Part shown: positions 36,006 through 45,468 of the stretch, in pieces
How the letters are laid out: each line of letters starts with the position of its first letter
Numbering within the stretch: the first letter of the stretch is position 1
Source of the DNA: Pseudomonas versuta
GTDB taxonomy: Bacteria > Pseudomonadota > Gammaproteobacteria > Pseudomonadales > Pseudomonadaceae
NCBI RefSeq assembly: GCF_001294575.1
Contig: NZ_CP012676.1
Location: 2,921,001-2,985,000 of the forward strand
Length of the DNA: 64,000 nucleotides
Direction of reading: 5' to 3'
Position numbers and translations under genes: made by a program
The notes under the pieces: model-generated
The model's input: the letters and a program-made list of their open reading frames with translations, nothing else
The model's database searches: none
What the model was told of the DNA's origin: nothing

Positions 36006-36761
36006 TTATTCGGTTGTGCCCTGGCTGACGCTCCATTGGCCCGGCTCGTAACGCGTCCAGGTTTCGTTTTCAGTCAGCGGTTCAGTGGCGATCACCGTCA
36101 CCACATCGTTGGGCGTGGTTTCTGACTGAAAGTCCACGATCACGTCGACATCCTTCAGGCGTGCCGGTCCAAACGGGGCCCGGCGCGTGATCTGCGCCAG
36201 CTTGGTCGAGCAGTAGCAGAACAGCCAGTCACCATCGCTGAGCAGGCAGTTGAACACCCCTTTGCTGCGAAATTCGGCGCACGCGGCGACCAGCTCAGGC
36301 AGGATCGTTTCCACGTCAACCGGCTCGGGGAAGGCCTGGCGAACCCGGTTGAGCACATCACAAAATGCGGCTTCGCTGTCAGTGTCGCCAACGGGACGGT
36401 AAAAGCTGGTACTCGGGGAGAAGTCAGACAACTGGCCGTTGTGCGCGAAGCACCAGTTGCGCCCCCACAGCTCACGGACGAACGGATGGGTATTGGACAG
36501 ACAGACCTTGCCGACGTTGGCCTGGCGGATATGGCCAATCACCACTTCGCTTTTGATTGGATAACGCTGCACCAGCAAGGCGACTTCGGAGTCGCAACTG
36601 GCAGCCGGGTCCTGAAACAGACGCAGGCCACGGCCTTCATAGAAGGCAATGCCCCAGCCATCACGATGCGGGCCGGTACGCCCGCCCCGCTGCATCAGGC
36701 CGGTAAAGCTGAACACAATATCGGTCGGGACGTTGGCGCTCATGCCCAATAATTCACACAC
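36006..36761 (-). CDS. class II glutamine amidotransferase (YafJ type)
   Basis: Ntn-type amidotransferase of 251 residues. Cys2, exposed after removal of Met1 (MCELLGMSAN), is the catalytic nucleophile. HRDGWGIAFYEG, HIRQANVG and the CFAHNGQLSDF segment are the family's glutamine-binding parts. The enzyme should release ammonia from glutamine, but the acceptor domain is missing, as in YafJ, so the synthetase partner is unknown. It is followed by the DUF2937 gene 12 bases downstream. Confidence 0.9.
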   Translation of the reverse strand: MCELLGMSANVPTDIVFSFTGLMQRGGRTGPHRDGWGIAFYEGRGLRLFQDPAASCDSEVALLVQRYPIKSEVVIGHIRQANVGKVCLSNTHPFVRELWGRNWCFAHNGQLSDFSPSTSFYRPVGDTDSEAAFCDVLNRVRQAFPEPVDVETILPELVAACAEFRSKGVFNCLLSDGDWLFCYCSTKLAQITRRAPFGPARLKDVDVIVDFQSETTPNDVVTVIATEPLTENETWTRYEPGQWSVSQGTTE

Positions 36762-36797
36762 GCTCGCACTCTCGCATTCAAGCTCAACGGAAAAGGA

Positions 36798-37283
36798 TTA
36801 CAGCCGTGGTTCAACCCGCGACGGGCCCGCAGCACGCGGCGCTGCCGGGCGCACATAGCGATCATCGCCAGCCGGGCCGAAAGGCTGGTCGTCTTCAGGA
36901 TCTTTGTGGCGCGCTTGTTCGTTTGCGGCGGCTTGCGCATTGCGAGCCTTGCGCGAACGTTCGATGGGCCAGCGAATCAGCACAAAAACCGCATACAGGC
37001 AGAGCGCGAAGATGGCGTACATCAACAGGTCCGACACGGCACGCCAGGCGTTATTGCCTACTTTGAACGCGAGGTCCAGGGCAGTGATGGCCACTGCTGG
37101 GGCAAATTTTTCTTTCACCGGGTCAATAATGGTCGGGCTCAACAGCAGCACTGCCATCAGTACGCGCAAAGGCTCACGCAACCAGCGCCACATAAAGCGG
37201 GTCAGGCGCCACCATACGAGCAGGCAGCCCAAAGCGGCAAAGGCGTAAAGGCCCCAGGCGATCAGATAGTCGTTCTCGGTCAT
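36798..37283 (-). CDS. small membrane protein of unknown function (often mislabelled MFS)
   Basis: Protein of 161 residues with hydrophobic segments at about 7-25, 37-52 and 85-108, then an Arg/Ala/Pro-rich cytoplasmic tail (QAAANEQARHKDPEDDQPFG). I do not recognise a function. The ATG at 37283 (MTENDYLIAWG) is preferred; another ATG 9 bases upstream is possible and neither has a clear ribosome-binding site. It is divergent from the oligopeptidase B gene, with 109 bases between the starts. Confidence 0.7.
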   Translation of the reverse strand: MTENDYLIAWGLYAFAALGCLLVWWRLTRFMWRWLREPLRVLMAVLLLSPTIIDPVKEKFAPAVAITALDLAFKVGNNAWRAVSDLLMYAIFALCLYAVFVLIRWPIERSRKARNAQAAANEQARHKDPEDDQPFGPAGDDRYVRPAAPRAAGPSRVEPRL

Positions 37284-37392
37284 GGTATCCATGGTCGGCA
37301 GGCAATGAGGCGCTATGATAACGGCTTTTAGGCAATGCGGCTGCACCGCCGTCAGCGTCACTTCTTTTCCTGCAGGTTTCAGAGAACACTCA

Positions 37393-39438
37393 ATGACTGA
37401 ATCAGCCTACGCAAACAGCGCCCCTATCGCACATAAGATCCAGGGTCCAGACCCCTATTCGTGGTTACAAAATCGCGATAGCAAAGAGGTTTTGGACTAC
37501 CTGAAAGCTGAAAACAGCTTTCAGGAAGCGCAATTGGCCGATCAGGCGCAACTGCGTGAGACGTTGTTTCAAGAGATCAAGGGCCGAATCCGCGAGACTG
37601 ATCTGTCGCTCCCCTCCCCCTGGGGTCCGTATCTGTATTACACGCGCACCATCGCCGGCGACGAGTACGCGCGCCACTACCGCTGCCCGCGTCCGATCGA
37701 CGGCAGCCAGCAGATCGACGAAAGCGCCGAGCAGTTGTTGCTGGACCCGAACGCCCTCGCCGACGGCGGCTTTATTTCCCTGGGCGCTTTCAGTATCAGC
37801 CCCGACCATCAACGTCTGGCCTACAGCCTGGACACCAGCGGCGAAGAAACCTATCAGCTGTTCATCAAGGAGTTAAGCAGCGGAGCCGTGACCGAGCTGC
37901 CGTTTGCCGACTGCGATGGCAGCATGACCTGGGCCAATGACAGCCAGACCCTGTTTTTCGCAGAGCTGGACGAGACCCATCGCCCGCACAAGCTGTGGCG
38001 CCACACTCTGGGCGAAACCGCTGCGCACGAAGTGTTTCATGAGCCGGACGGGCGTTTTTTCCTGCATTGCTATCGCTCAAGCTCCGAACGCCAGCTGATC
38101 CTGCTGCTAAACAGCAAAACCACCAGCGAAAGCTGGGTACTGGATGCCGATCACCCGCAACAAGCTTTCAACTGCCTGGCGCCGCGGGTTGAGGGGCACG
38201 ACTACAGCGTTGACCATGGTCTTTACGAAGAGCAGTGGGCCTGGTTTATCCGTACCAATCAGGACGGCATCAACTTTGCGCTGTATTACGCGCTGGGCGA
38301 TGTGCCGACGCGTAATGAGTGGCAACTGCTGATCGCGCATAACACTGGCGTGATGCTGGAAGGCTTGAGCCTCAATGCCCACGCCCTGTGCCTGAGCCTG
38401 CGCGAAGGCGGACTGCCTATCATCGAAGTGCGCCCACAGGGTTTGCCGGCTTATCGCGTGCAATTGCCGGATGCGGCCTACAGCCTGTATGTGCAAGACA
38501 GTCTGGAGTTTGACAGCCAGCATGTCCGCCTGCGCTATGAGTCACTCAATCGCCCGGCGCAAGTGCGCCAGCTCACCCTGGCCACGGGCGAACAAAGTGT
38601 TCTCAAGGAAACTCCGGTACTGGGGCCGTTCAATGCCGATGACTATGTAAGCCAGCGCTTGTGGGCCACGGCACCGGACGGCACTCAAGTGCCGATCAGC
38701 CTGGTGGTCAAACGTAATGCGCTGGGCAAACCTGTGCCGCTTTATCTATATGGCTATGGCGCCTATGGCGAAAGTCTCGACCCATGGTTTTCCCATGCCC
38801 GCCTGAGTCTGCTCGAGCGCGGGGTTGCCTTTGCCATTGCCCACGTACGCGGCGGCGGCGAACTGGGCGAAGCCTGGTATAGGGCCGGCAAACAGGAAAA
38901 CAAGCACAACACTTTCAGCGACTTTATCGCCTGTGCCGAGCACCTGATCGACAAGGGCCTGACCCGCTCGGACCAGCTGGTTATCAGCGGCGGCAGCGCT
39001 GGCGGCCTGTTGATTGGCGCAGTGCTCAACCAGCGACCGGAACTGTTCAAGGCAGCCATTGCCGAAGTACCGTTTGTCGACGTGCTCAACACCATGCTCG
39101 ACCCCGAACTGCCGCTGACGGTGACCGAGTACGACGAATGGGGTAACCCGCAAGAACCCGAGGTGTATGCACGCATCAAAGCCTATGCGCCGTATGAAAA
39201 CGTCACGGCACAGGCATACCCGGCGATGCTGGTGATTGCCGGCTACAACGACAGCCGCGTGCAGTACTGGGAAGCCGCCAAATGGGTAGCCAAACTGCGC
39301 GCCACCAAAACTGACGACAATCTACTGCTGCTCAAGACCGAACTGGAGGCTGGCCATGGCGGCATGAGCGGGCGCTATCAAGGCCTGCGCGACGTAGCAC
39401 TGGAGTATGCGTTTGTGTTCAAGGTGCTGGGGATCTAA
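37393..39438 (+). CDS. ptrB: oligopeptidase B (S9 family serine peptidase)
   Basis: Cytoplasmic serine peptidase of 681 residues that cleaves short peptides after Arg or Lys. The N-terminal seven-bladed propeller (about 70-400) covers the C-terminal hydrolase domain, where Ser in SGGSAGGLLIGAV, Asp in GYNDSRVQYWE and His in EAGHGGMSGRY form the triad. The size matches E. coli PtrB. The ATG at 37393 is chosen because the conserved start of the family follows; an in-frame ATG at 37315 would add 26 residues. Hairpin DNA follows the stop. Confidence 0.94.
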   Translation: MTESAYANSAPIAHKIQGPDPYSWLQNRDSKEVLDYLKAENSFQEAQLADQAQLRETLFQEIKGRIRETDLSLPSPWGPYLYYTRTIAGDEYARHYRCPRPIDGSQQIDESAEQLLLDPNALADGGFISLGAFSISPDHQRLAYSLDTSGEETYQLFIKELSSGAVTELPFADCDGSMTWANDSQTLFFAELDETHRPHKLWRHTLGETAAHEVFHEPDGRFFLHCYRSSSERQLILLLNSKTTSESWVLDADHPQQAFNCLAPRVEGHDYSVDHGLYEEQWAWFIRTNQDGINFALYYALGDVPTRNEWQLLIAHNTGVMLEGLSLNAHALCLSLREGGLPIIEVRPQGLPAYRVQLPDAAYSLYVQDSLEFDSQHVRLRYESLNRPAQVRQLTLATGEQSVLKETPVLGPFNADDYVSQRLWATAPDGTQVPISLVVKRNALGKPVPLYLYGYGAYGESLDPWFSHARLSLLERGVAFAIAHVRGGGELGEAWYRAGKQENKHNTFSDFIACAEHLIDKGLTRSDQLVISGGSAGGLLIGAVLNQRPELFKAAIAEVPFVDVLNTMLDPELPLTVTEYDEWGNPQEPEVYARIKAYAPYENVTAQAYPAMLVIAGYNDSRVQYWEAAKWVAKLRATKTDDNLLLLKTELEAGHGGMSGRYQGLRDVALEYAFVFKVLGI

Positions 39439-39443
39439 AAGAG

Positions 39444-39473
39444 CCCGTGGGGGCTGGTTTGCCAGCGCCCACA
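39444..39473. repeat. imperfect REP-like hairpin after ptrB
   Basis: GTGGGGGCTGG-TTTG-CCAGCGCCCAC is an imperfect palindrome of the GGGAGCTGGC class between convergent genes. Confidence 0.55.
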
Positions 39474-39485
39474 AAAATAGGGTGA

Positions 39486-39785
39486 TCAGTCTGCCGGGGG
39501 TCTGGATTTCGGGTCTTTAGGCTCAAGCCCCGGTAGCGGCTGATCCTTGGGCGGCGGCTGCGGCAGGTCGATAGGCGGCAGCGCAATCAGGCTGCCGCTG
39601 CCGCTGACGGGCTTGGGCACGGCGCGTGGAGTGATCTGAGGATACGGGGTTGGCGTAGCGGTACCCGGTGAACCCGGTGCAGGCGTCACAGGTGCGCTCG
39701 GGACGATGGTCGTTTCAGCTGCATGGGCCGCACTTATCGAGAGCGCGCTCCACACAATGACCGTTAGAATAGTGCGTTTCATCAA
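39486..39785 (-). CDS. proline-rich secreted protein, unknown function
   Basis: Protein of 99 residues with a good Sec signal peptide (MMKRTILTVIVWSALS, cleavage near AHA-AE). The mature part is about 35% proline and glycine (PVTPAPGSPGTATPTPYPQ and PPIDLPQPPPKDQPLPG), low in complexity and likely unfolded, exported to the periplasm or envelope. No known domain is visible. It is convergent with ptrB and divergent from the methyltransferase-like gene. Confidence 0.65.
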   Translation of the reverse strand: MMKRTILTVIVWSALSISAAHAAETTIVPSAPVTPAPGSPGTATPTPYPQITPRAVPKPVSGSGSLIALPPIDLPQPPPKDQPLPGLEPKDPKSRPPAD

Positions 39786-39864
39786 TCACTCCGTTGCCAG
39801 ACCGGCTTGTCTGCCCTCAGGCTACTCGTAACCAGTTGTTTTTGTCCCCTTCTATGAGATTTCC

Positions 39865-40551
39865 ATGAAACGTTTTGTTCTGCTCGACACCACCCCGATC
39901 CCTGAAAACGGCGGTGCCTTGTGCCTGTTCGAGTACGGCGAAGACTTCGTGATCAAAATTCAGGGCGGTGACGGCGGCCAGTTGATGAACACCCGCATGC
40001 ACGGCTCCGAAGATGCACTGGCCGAAATCCCTTGCCGCAAAGTCGCCGGGCGCCCGCAATCGCGGGTCTTGATCGGAGGCCTGGGCATGGGCTTCACCCT
40101 GGCTTCGGCCCTCAAGCACTTGGGCAAGACCGCCGAAGTGGTAGTGGCCGAGCTGGTGCCTGGGGTCGTGGAATGGAACCGCGGCCCTCTGGGTGAGAAA
40201 TCGGGCAACCCTTTGCAGGACCCTCGCACCGTCATCCGTATGGAAGACGTAGCCAAGGTGCTGCAAGCCGAGCCCAACGGTTTTGATGCGATCATGCTCG
40301 ACGTCGACAACGGACCCGAAGGCCTGACCCAAAAAGCCAACAGCTGGCTGTACTCGGCAGGTGGATTGAGTGCCTGCGCCAAGGCCCTTCGACCAAAAGG
40401 CGTACTGGCAGTCTGGTCGGCCAGCGCTGACAAACAGTTTTCGGACAAGTTGCGCAAAGCCGGTTTCAAAGCCGAAGAAGTCCAGGTATTCGCCCACGGC
40501 AACAAGGGCACCCGGCATACCATCTGGATTGCTGAAAAAATCAAAGGCTGA
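39865..40551 (+). CDS. spermidine-synthase-like SAM-fold protein
   Basis: Cytoplasmic protein of 228 residues with a Rossmann-type SAM-binding fold: VLIGGLGMGFTLAS (about 71-84) is the glycine loop and VVVAELVPGVVEWN the acidic strand that follows. It resembles the spermidine synthase superfamily but lacks the usual N-terminal beta domain, so polyamine synthesis is doubtful; a methyltransferase or orphan member is as likely. The next gene starts 52 bases downstream on the same strand. Confidence 0.8.
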   Translation: MKRFVLLDTTPIPENGGALCLFEYGEDFVIKIQGGDGGQLMNTRMHGSEDALAEIPCRKVAGRPQSRVLIGGLGMGFTLASALKHLGKTAEVVVAELVPGVVEWNRGPLGEKSGNPLQDPRTVIRMEDVAKVLQAEPNGFDAIMLDVDNGPEGLTQKANSWLYSAGGLSACAKALRPKGVLAVWSASADKQFSDKLRKAGFKAEEVQVFAHGNKGTRHTIWIAEKIKG

Positions 40552-40603
40552 TCCACAGCTAAACTTCACGACATAACCGTCATTCGTCCTAAAAGGTGAA
40601 CCC

Positions 40604-40978
40604 ATGAGTTCGGCCAACCCACCGTCCCACACTGCCAAGCTGGACCGCATCCTGGCCGATGCCCAGCGTGACCGCGAGATGGGCTATCGCGACAAAGCCC
40701 TGAAAATGTATCCCCACGTGTGTGGCCGCTGCGCCCGTGAATTCGCCGGCAAGCGCCTGAGCGAACTGACCGTCCACCACCGTGACCACAACCACGACAA
40801 CAATCCGCAAGACGGCTCCAACTGGGAGCTGCTATGCCTGTACTGCCACGATAACGAGCACTCGCGTTATACCGACCAGCAGTACTTCTCGGAAAGCTCC
40901 ACCAGCAGCCCGAAGATCGCCAAGGCAACCCATAACCCGTTTGCCGCGCTGGCCGGGTTGATGAAGAAAGACGAGTAG
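40604..40978 (+). CDS. YajD-type HNH nuclease family protein
   Basis: Protein of 124 residues with an HNH fold: CGRCAREFAG opens a zinc-binding pair, VHHRDHNHDNNP holds the catalytic His and Asn, and LLCLYCHDNEHSR closes the zinc site with CxxCH. E. coli YajD has the same layout. Its cellular role is unknown; it may cut nucleic acid in repair or RNA processing. It follows the spermidine-synthase-like gene by 52 bases, and an AGGTG site lies before its ATG. Confidence 0.88.
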   Translation: MSSANPPSHTAKLDRILADAQRDREMGYRDKALKMYPHVCGRCAREFAGKRLSELTVHHRDHNHDNNPQDGSNWELLCLYCHDNEHSRYTDQQYFSESSTSSPKIAKATHNPFAALAGLMKKDE

Positions 40979-40987
40979 TACCTGGAT

Positions 40988-41009
40988 GGGAGCTGGCTTG
41001 CCAGCTCCC
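40988..41009. repeat. perfect inverted repeat of the GGGAGCTGGC REP class
   Basis: GGGAGCTGGC, two T and GCCAGCTCCC, 9 bases after the HNH gene. It could end transcription of the upstream pair, but no U-tract follows. Confidence 0.65.
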
Positions 41010-41085
41010 ACAAGAGGCCACGGCACAACCCGATCGACAGGCAATGCCGGTATACTCGCGTCTTTTTTCTGAAGGGCAACGGCAC

Positions 41086-41556
41086 GTGGCAAACAAACGG
41101 TACAGCTGCATTGGTTTGTATAACCCCAAATCACCGGAAAACGTCGGCTCGGTGATGCGTGCGGCTGGTTGCTATAGCGTGGCGTCGGTGTTCTATACCG
41201 GAAAGCGCTATGAACGCGCGCGTGACTTCATCACCGATACCAAGAAAGTCCATCAGGACATTCCTCTGATCGGTATCGACGACCTGAAAAAAATCATCCC
41301 GCTGGGCTGCATTCCCGTCGCTGTCGAGATGGTCGAGGGCGCCCGCTCTTTGCCTGAGTACACACACCCGGATCGGGCGATCTATATCTTTGGCCCGGAA
41401 GACGGCTCGCTGGGTAAAGACGTGCTGGAGTGGTGCGAAGATGTGATTTACATCCCGACCAATGGCTGCATGAACCTCGCAGCCACGGTCAATGTGGTGC
41501 TTTACGACCGTTTGGCCAAGGGCAATAACACACGCTCCGGGCCAAAGTTCGGTTAA
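41086..41556 (+). CDS. SPOUT (TrmH-like) RNA methyltransferase
   Basis: Small SPOUT-class methyltransferase of 156 residues expected to methylate tRNA or rRNA. The knot region is present as YIFGPEDGSLGKDVLEWCED and IPTNGCMNLAATVNVVLYDRL, and an N-terminal NPKSPENVGSVMRAAGCY fits the SpoU family. The GTG at 41086 is preferred (MANKRYSCIGLYNP); an in-frame ATG at 41044 lacks family support. Its stop overlaps that of the convergent AI-2E family gene by 4 bases. The target nucleotide is not evident. Confidence 0.88.
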   Translation: MANKRYSCIGLYNPKSPENVGSVMRAAGCYSVASVFYTGKRYERARDFITDTKKVHQDIPLIGIDDLKKIIPLGCIPVAVEMVEGARSLPEYTHPDRAIYIFGPEDGSLGKDVLEWCEDVIYIPTNGCMNLAATVNVVLYDRLAKGNNTRSGPKFG

Positions 41557-42602
41557 GCCTTGCTCTTGCTTTGCTGGCTGGCACTCCAGTCAACCAGCAG
41601 ACTGTAGGCAATGGCGAGCAATGTCGGGCCGATAAACAGGCCGATAAAACCAAATGCGATCAACCCGCCGAACACACCAAGCAAAACAATCACCAGTGGC
41701 AGGTTGCCACCCCGGCTGATCAGGTAAGGCTTGAGCACGTTATCGACACCGCTGATGACCAGCGTGCCCCAGATACCCAGGAAGATCGCCATCCCGTAGT
41801 CACCCTTCCAGGCCAGCCAGGCGGTGGCTGGAATCCAGATTAGCGGCGGTCCCATCGGGATAAGGCTGAGCAGGAAGGTTGCCAGGCCCAATACCAATGC
41901 ACCCGGCACCCCGGCAATCAAAAACCCTATCAAGGCCAGCAGCGCCTGAGCAGCCGCGGTGCCTATCACGCCGTTCACTACCCGCTGAACTGTCCCCGCC
42001 ACCAACTCCTGATAGTAATCGGCGCGATCGCCAATCAATCGCTCCAGCAGACGGTGCACAAAGCTCGCCAGCCGCGGGCCGTCACGGTAGAAAAAGAACA
42101 CAAATACAATACTCAGCGTCAGCTCCAGAATGCCGCCGCCAATTTGCGCGCTTCGGGCCAGAAGCCAGTTCCCCACCTGCCCCAGATACGGTTTTACCGC
42201 CAGCAGCATGGCGGCGCCCTGCTCATCAATGGTGTTCCAGATACCCACCAGACGCTCACCGACCAGCGGAATACCGGCTAACCAGGCCGGGGCCTCGGGC
42301 AAGCCTTCTAACTGAACATCCTTGATCAGGGCCGTCGCGTCGCGCACGTGGTCTGCCAGGTTGAACCCCAACCACACCAGCGGTACCGCTACCAGCAACA
42401 TCCAGCCCAGGGTCAGGATACCCGCGGCCAGCGATTCACGGCCCTTGAGTGCCCGTGTCAGCAGGCGCATCAGGGGCCAGCTGGCAAACGCCAGCACTGC
42501 TCCCCAGAACAGGGCCGACCAAAAAGGGGCCATCACCCACAGACTGGCACCGAACAACACCAGAAGCAGAATCTGCACTAGCAGGCGATCGTTATTGAGC
42601 AT
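41553..42602 (-). CDS. AI-2E/PerM-family permease
   Basis: Inner-membrane protein of 349 residues with about seven to eight helices, including the family's C-terminal block GNLPLVIVLLGVFGGLIAFGF. The PF01594 family includes proteins proposed to export AI-2 and others acting as Na+(Li+)/H+ antiporters, so the substrate is open. Its stop codon shares a TTAA with the convergent methyltransferase gene, a tail-to-tail overlap of 4 bases. It is monocistronic. Confidence 0.9.
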   Translation of the reverse strand: MLNNDRLLVQILLLVLFGASLWVMAPFWSALFWGAVLAFASWPLMRLLTRALKGRESLAAGILTLGWMLLVAVPLVWLGFNLADHVRDATALIKDVQLEGLPEAPAWLAGIPLVGERLVGIWNTIDEQGAAMLLAVKPYLGQVGNWLLARSAQIGGGILELTLSIVFVFFFYRDGPRLASFVHRLLERLIGDRADYYQELVAGTVQRVVNGVIGTAAAQALLALIGFLIAGVPGALVLGLATFLLSLIPMGPPLIWIPATAWLAWKGDYGMAIFLGIWGTLVISGVDNVLKPYLISRGGNLPLVIVLLGVFGGLIAFGFIGLFIGPTLLAIAYSLLVDWSASQQSKSKA

Positions 42603-42676
42603 GTGTGTTCCGCAGAAGATTCAGGGTTGGATGAGGGACGACGACTACCAGGAGTGTAGTCGCCGCTTGCACATGT

Positions 42677-43495
42677 TTAACGCAGCAACTCGATATGCAG
42701 GCCTTGAGTCTGGCTGTCGCCAAGCTCAATCCGGGCCGCCCGCACCCCGTTCTTGATCAGGGCATCGCGCCAGGCTTGCGCCTGATTGCCGGTCAGGCTG
42801 ACTCTGGAGGTGGTGTCGAGATTCAGCGCCCGGGAGATCAACGTGAGCCACGGTGCATCGGGTTCTGCGGTGAGTTTGGGGAAATCCAGCGTGCCCGTGC
42901 TTTTGAGCTGACGCTGCAAGGTGGCCGAAGTGGGCAGCAACTCCCCCAGATCGGCGATCGACTCAAGTTGCTCGACATGCAGGTAGGCTTTGCGCGACCC
43001 GCGATTAATGCTGTAAAGCGCGACGAGCTGGTTCTGCTCGGGAGCCGCACGGCGCAGCAATAGATAGGATTGTTGCTCATCGGAGCCTACCAGCTTGGAA
43101 TTGCCAAAAACCTCATTGGCCCACAGGCTGCTTTCCCCACAGTCACGGGCCTGACACCAGAACAGTAACTCGGCGCCCTTGGCCTGCAAGGCTTCACGGG
43201 CGGCCGTGAATGCTTCATTGGCAGTATGTTCAGCCGGCAGTTCATAGGTGATGGCGGTTGTCTGCCCACGGGCATTGACCTGACCTTCGAAGCGAAGACG
43301 GCCACTGATTTTTCGGATAGAACCCAGCGGGTAGATGCGCTCGATGTCAGGTTGAACGGTGTAATCAACAATTTGCGCGTCTGCCAGCCTTGGCACATCT
43401 TGCAAATCGTGACTGCCGGGCACATCGCCAGCCCACAGGAGCGGGCTCAGGCAGCCAAGGCCCACAGACAGGAAAAAACGATTGGCCAGCTTCAT
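42677..43495 (-). CDS. DUF4892 domain secreted protein
   Basis: Protein of 272 residues with a Sec signal peptide (MKLANRFFLSVGLGCLSPLLWA). The mature part has the layout of DUF4892 proteins, with a C-terminal region (AARIELGDSQTQGLHIELL) reminiscent of an OmpA-like or peptidoglycan-associated fold; P. aeruginosa PA1624 is the likely equivalent. The ATG at 43495 is chosen because it begins the signal peptide; the frame is open 69 codons further. Two hydrolases follow in the upstream direction on the same strand, as in P. aeruginosa. Confidence 0.8.
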   Translation of the reverse strand: MKLANRFFLSVGLGCLSPLLWAGDVPGSHDLQDVPRLADAQIVDYTVQPDIERIYPLGSIRKISGRLRFEGQVNARGQTTAITYELPAEHTANEAFTAAREALQAKGAELLFWCQARDCGESSLWANEVFGNSKLVGSDEQQSYLLLRRAAPEQNQLVALYSINRGSRKAYLHVEQLESIADLGELLPTSATLQRQLKSTGTLDFPKLTAEPDAPWLTLISRALNLDTTSRVSLTGNQAQAWRDALIKNGVRAARIELGDSQTQGLHIELLR

Positions 43496-43640
43496 CGGCG
43501 TAGTTCGCACAGACGCAAGGTGTGGCTCAGCATCCTCGCGATAGAGACCGGATGGCCTTTCGGGGTCGCAGCGGTGTAGATATCCATCATGGTTGTCTCC
43601 CGTTTCATCCCGCCAAGCCTCGGCAGTTGGCCGCCGCAAG

Positions 43641-44495
43641 TCAAGGAACGGCGAAGAACCGATTGAAACAGTCTGCAACAAGGGTTGCCCCCGCCTCGTC
43701 ATTCAGGTGCAAATGATGGCCACCCGGTAACCGTTCCAGGTTGAAGGGTAGTTGATCCAGCAACTCGGAATGACTGGTAAGCATGCCCTGCTCGGCCACC
43801 ACCAGGGTCGCCGGACAATTCACCCGCTGGACGAAGGACATGGCTTGCTCGTCGGTCAGACGCAATGGCGACGGTAACGTCAGGCGACTGTCGCTACGCC
43901 AGCTATAACCACCGGGTACAGGCATCAGACCGCGCTGGGCGAGTAACTCTGCAGCCTCTCGACTTACCGCCACCAGACCCTTCATTCGCGCATTGATGGC
44001 CCGTTCGAGTGTCGGATGCACCGACTTGCGCTTGTGCTCCAGATCAAGCTGCGCTTGCAGGGCTTGCCCCATGTGCTCAGCCGTATCCTCTACCGGGCCG
44101 CTGCGCGGCATGATCCCGTCAATCAGCGCCAGGTGCGTAACACGCCCGGGACATGAACCGGCGATCATCACCGAAACAATCGCCCCCAGCGAGTGCCCCA
44201 GCAGAGCGAAACGCTCCCAGCCCAGCTGCTCGGCCACCCGTAGCACATCAAAGGCGTAATCCGCCAGCGCATACCCTGCCCCGCGCGGACGATGATCTGA
44301 ATGGCCATGCCCGGCAAAGTCCAGCGCGGCAATGCGCAAGCCTTTCAGTTTTGGCGCCAGCCGGGCAAAGCTGTTGGCATTGTCCAGCCAGCCATGCAGG
44401 GCAATCACGGGCAGCCCGTGCTCCGGGCCAGACATGTGCGCTGCCAGTTCAATATGCGGCAGGCTCAGACGAACTTCTTCAACCACAGGACTCAT
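43641..44495 (-). CDS. alpha/beta hydrolase (PA1622-like)
   Basis: Hydrolase of 284 residues. VIALHGWLDNANSF gives the oxyanion loop, GHSLGAIVSV the nucleophile (Ser about 97), and LERLPGGHHLHLND the catalytic histidine. It has no signal peptide. Its substrate is not known. Another alpha/beta hydrolase lies 57 bases upstream on the same strand, and a DUF4892 gene follows downstream, the order seen around PA1621-PA1624 in P. aeruginosa. Confidence 0.88.
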   Translation of the reverse strand: MSPVVEEVRLSLPHIELAAHMSGPEHGLPVIALHGWLDNANSFARLAPKLKGLRIAALDFAGHGHSDHRPRGAGYALADYAFDVLRVAEQLGWERFALLGHSLGAIVSVMIAGSCPGRVTHLALIDGIMPRSGPVEDTAEHMGQALQAQLDLEHKRKSVHPTLERAINARMKGLVAVSREAAELLAQRGLMPVPGGYSWRSDSRLTLPSPLRLTDEQAMSFVQRVNCPATLVVAEQGMLTSHSELLDQLPFNLERLPGGHHLHLNDEAGATLVADCFNRFFAVP

Positions 44496-44552
44496 GGGGC
44501 ATGCTCTTCAAAGGCAGGAGGATTAGGGTTGTTGCGGCTGCGTCGCGGGGCT

Positions 44553-45356
44553 CTATGAAACGGCAACAGCCCCGGACTCCCAACGGGCAAAAATCTGTCT
44601 GAGCAAGAGGGCGGTGTCTTGCGGCTGCTCCAGCGGAAACATATGCCCGCCCGGCACGCTCAGCGACTCACCGTTGGGCATACGCGCCACGGCCCTGGCA
44701 TGGTGGCTCATGACTACACGACTGTCGCGCCCCCGCACGACAGTCAGCGGTACTTGCAATTGAAAGGCCCGCCCGGGGCTGGTATCAGGCACGCCGCGAT
44801 AGATATTGATCTCGGTCGCCGGGTCGAAGCTCAGGCGCAGGCGATCGTCGACCGCCTGCAAGCCGTGCTGCAGATACGCTTCGAAACAGTCGGGGTCAAA
44901 ACTTCGAAACAGTGACTTGCCGGAGAAGTAAGCACGGGCAGCCTCGCGATCGTCGAACTCTTCACGCCTACCCAATGTACGGCCTGCCGGAGTCAGGCGG
45001 TCAATCAGGCCAAAACGCTTGGCAGCGCGAATCACCCACCGGTCGGTGAGCGTCAGCACCGGCGAATCAAGCATGACCACGCCTTTGTACAAGTGCGGAC
45101 AACGGATTGCCGCCTGCAGGTGCAACATCCCGCCCAATGAGTGGCCAACGCCCAGCACCGGTCCGGATTGCTGCTGCAGGTGGAAGATCAGCTCATCTAC
45201 CAGGTTGTGCCAGTTGTTATCCACCGGAAAACGCGGGTCATGGCCGTGCTGCGCCAGGCACGCCACGTTGAAGTCCGGGGTGAGCGCATCAAACAACTTG
45301 CCATAGGTAGCCGAAGGGAAGCCGTTGGCATGGGCGAAAAAGATCTGCCGAGACAT
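44553..45356 (-). CDS. alpha/beta hydrolase (PA1621-like)
   Basis: Second hydrolase of the pair, 267 residues. IFFAHANGFPSATYG begins the fold with the FAHANGF oxyanion segment, GVGHSLGGMLHL carries the nucleophile, and SVPGGHMFPLEQP the catalytic histidine. It resembles acyl or ester hydrolases of the thioesterase-like branch and has no signal peptide. The 57 bases to the next hydrolase suggest one operon. Confidence 0.88.
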   Translation of the reverse strand: MSRQIFFAHANGFPSATYGKLFDALTPDFNVACLAQHGHDPRFPVDNNWHNLVDELIFHLQQQSGPVLGVGHSLGGMLHLQAAIRCPHLYKGVVMLDSPVLTLTDRWVIRAAKRFGLIDRLTPAGRTLGRREEFDDREAARAYFSGKSLFRSFDPDCFEAYLQHGLQAVDDRLRLSFDPATEINIYRGVPDTSPGRAFQLQVPLTVVRGRDSRVVMSHHARAVARMPNGESLSVPGGHMFPLEQPQDTALLLRQIFARWESGAVAVS

Positions 45357-45468
45357 ACAAGGCGTCCATAAGTGAAGAGTGCGTCTTATTGTCAGCAGGA
45401 AAAATACTCATATCAATGACCGTATGCGCCATGAGTGACGCCACTACGGCCATTGTCCGGGCACCTGA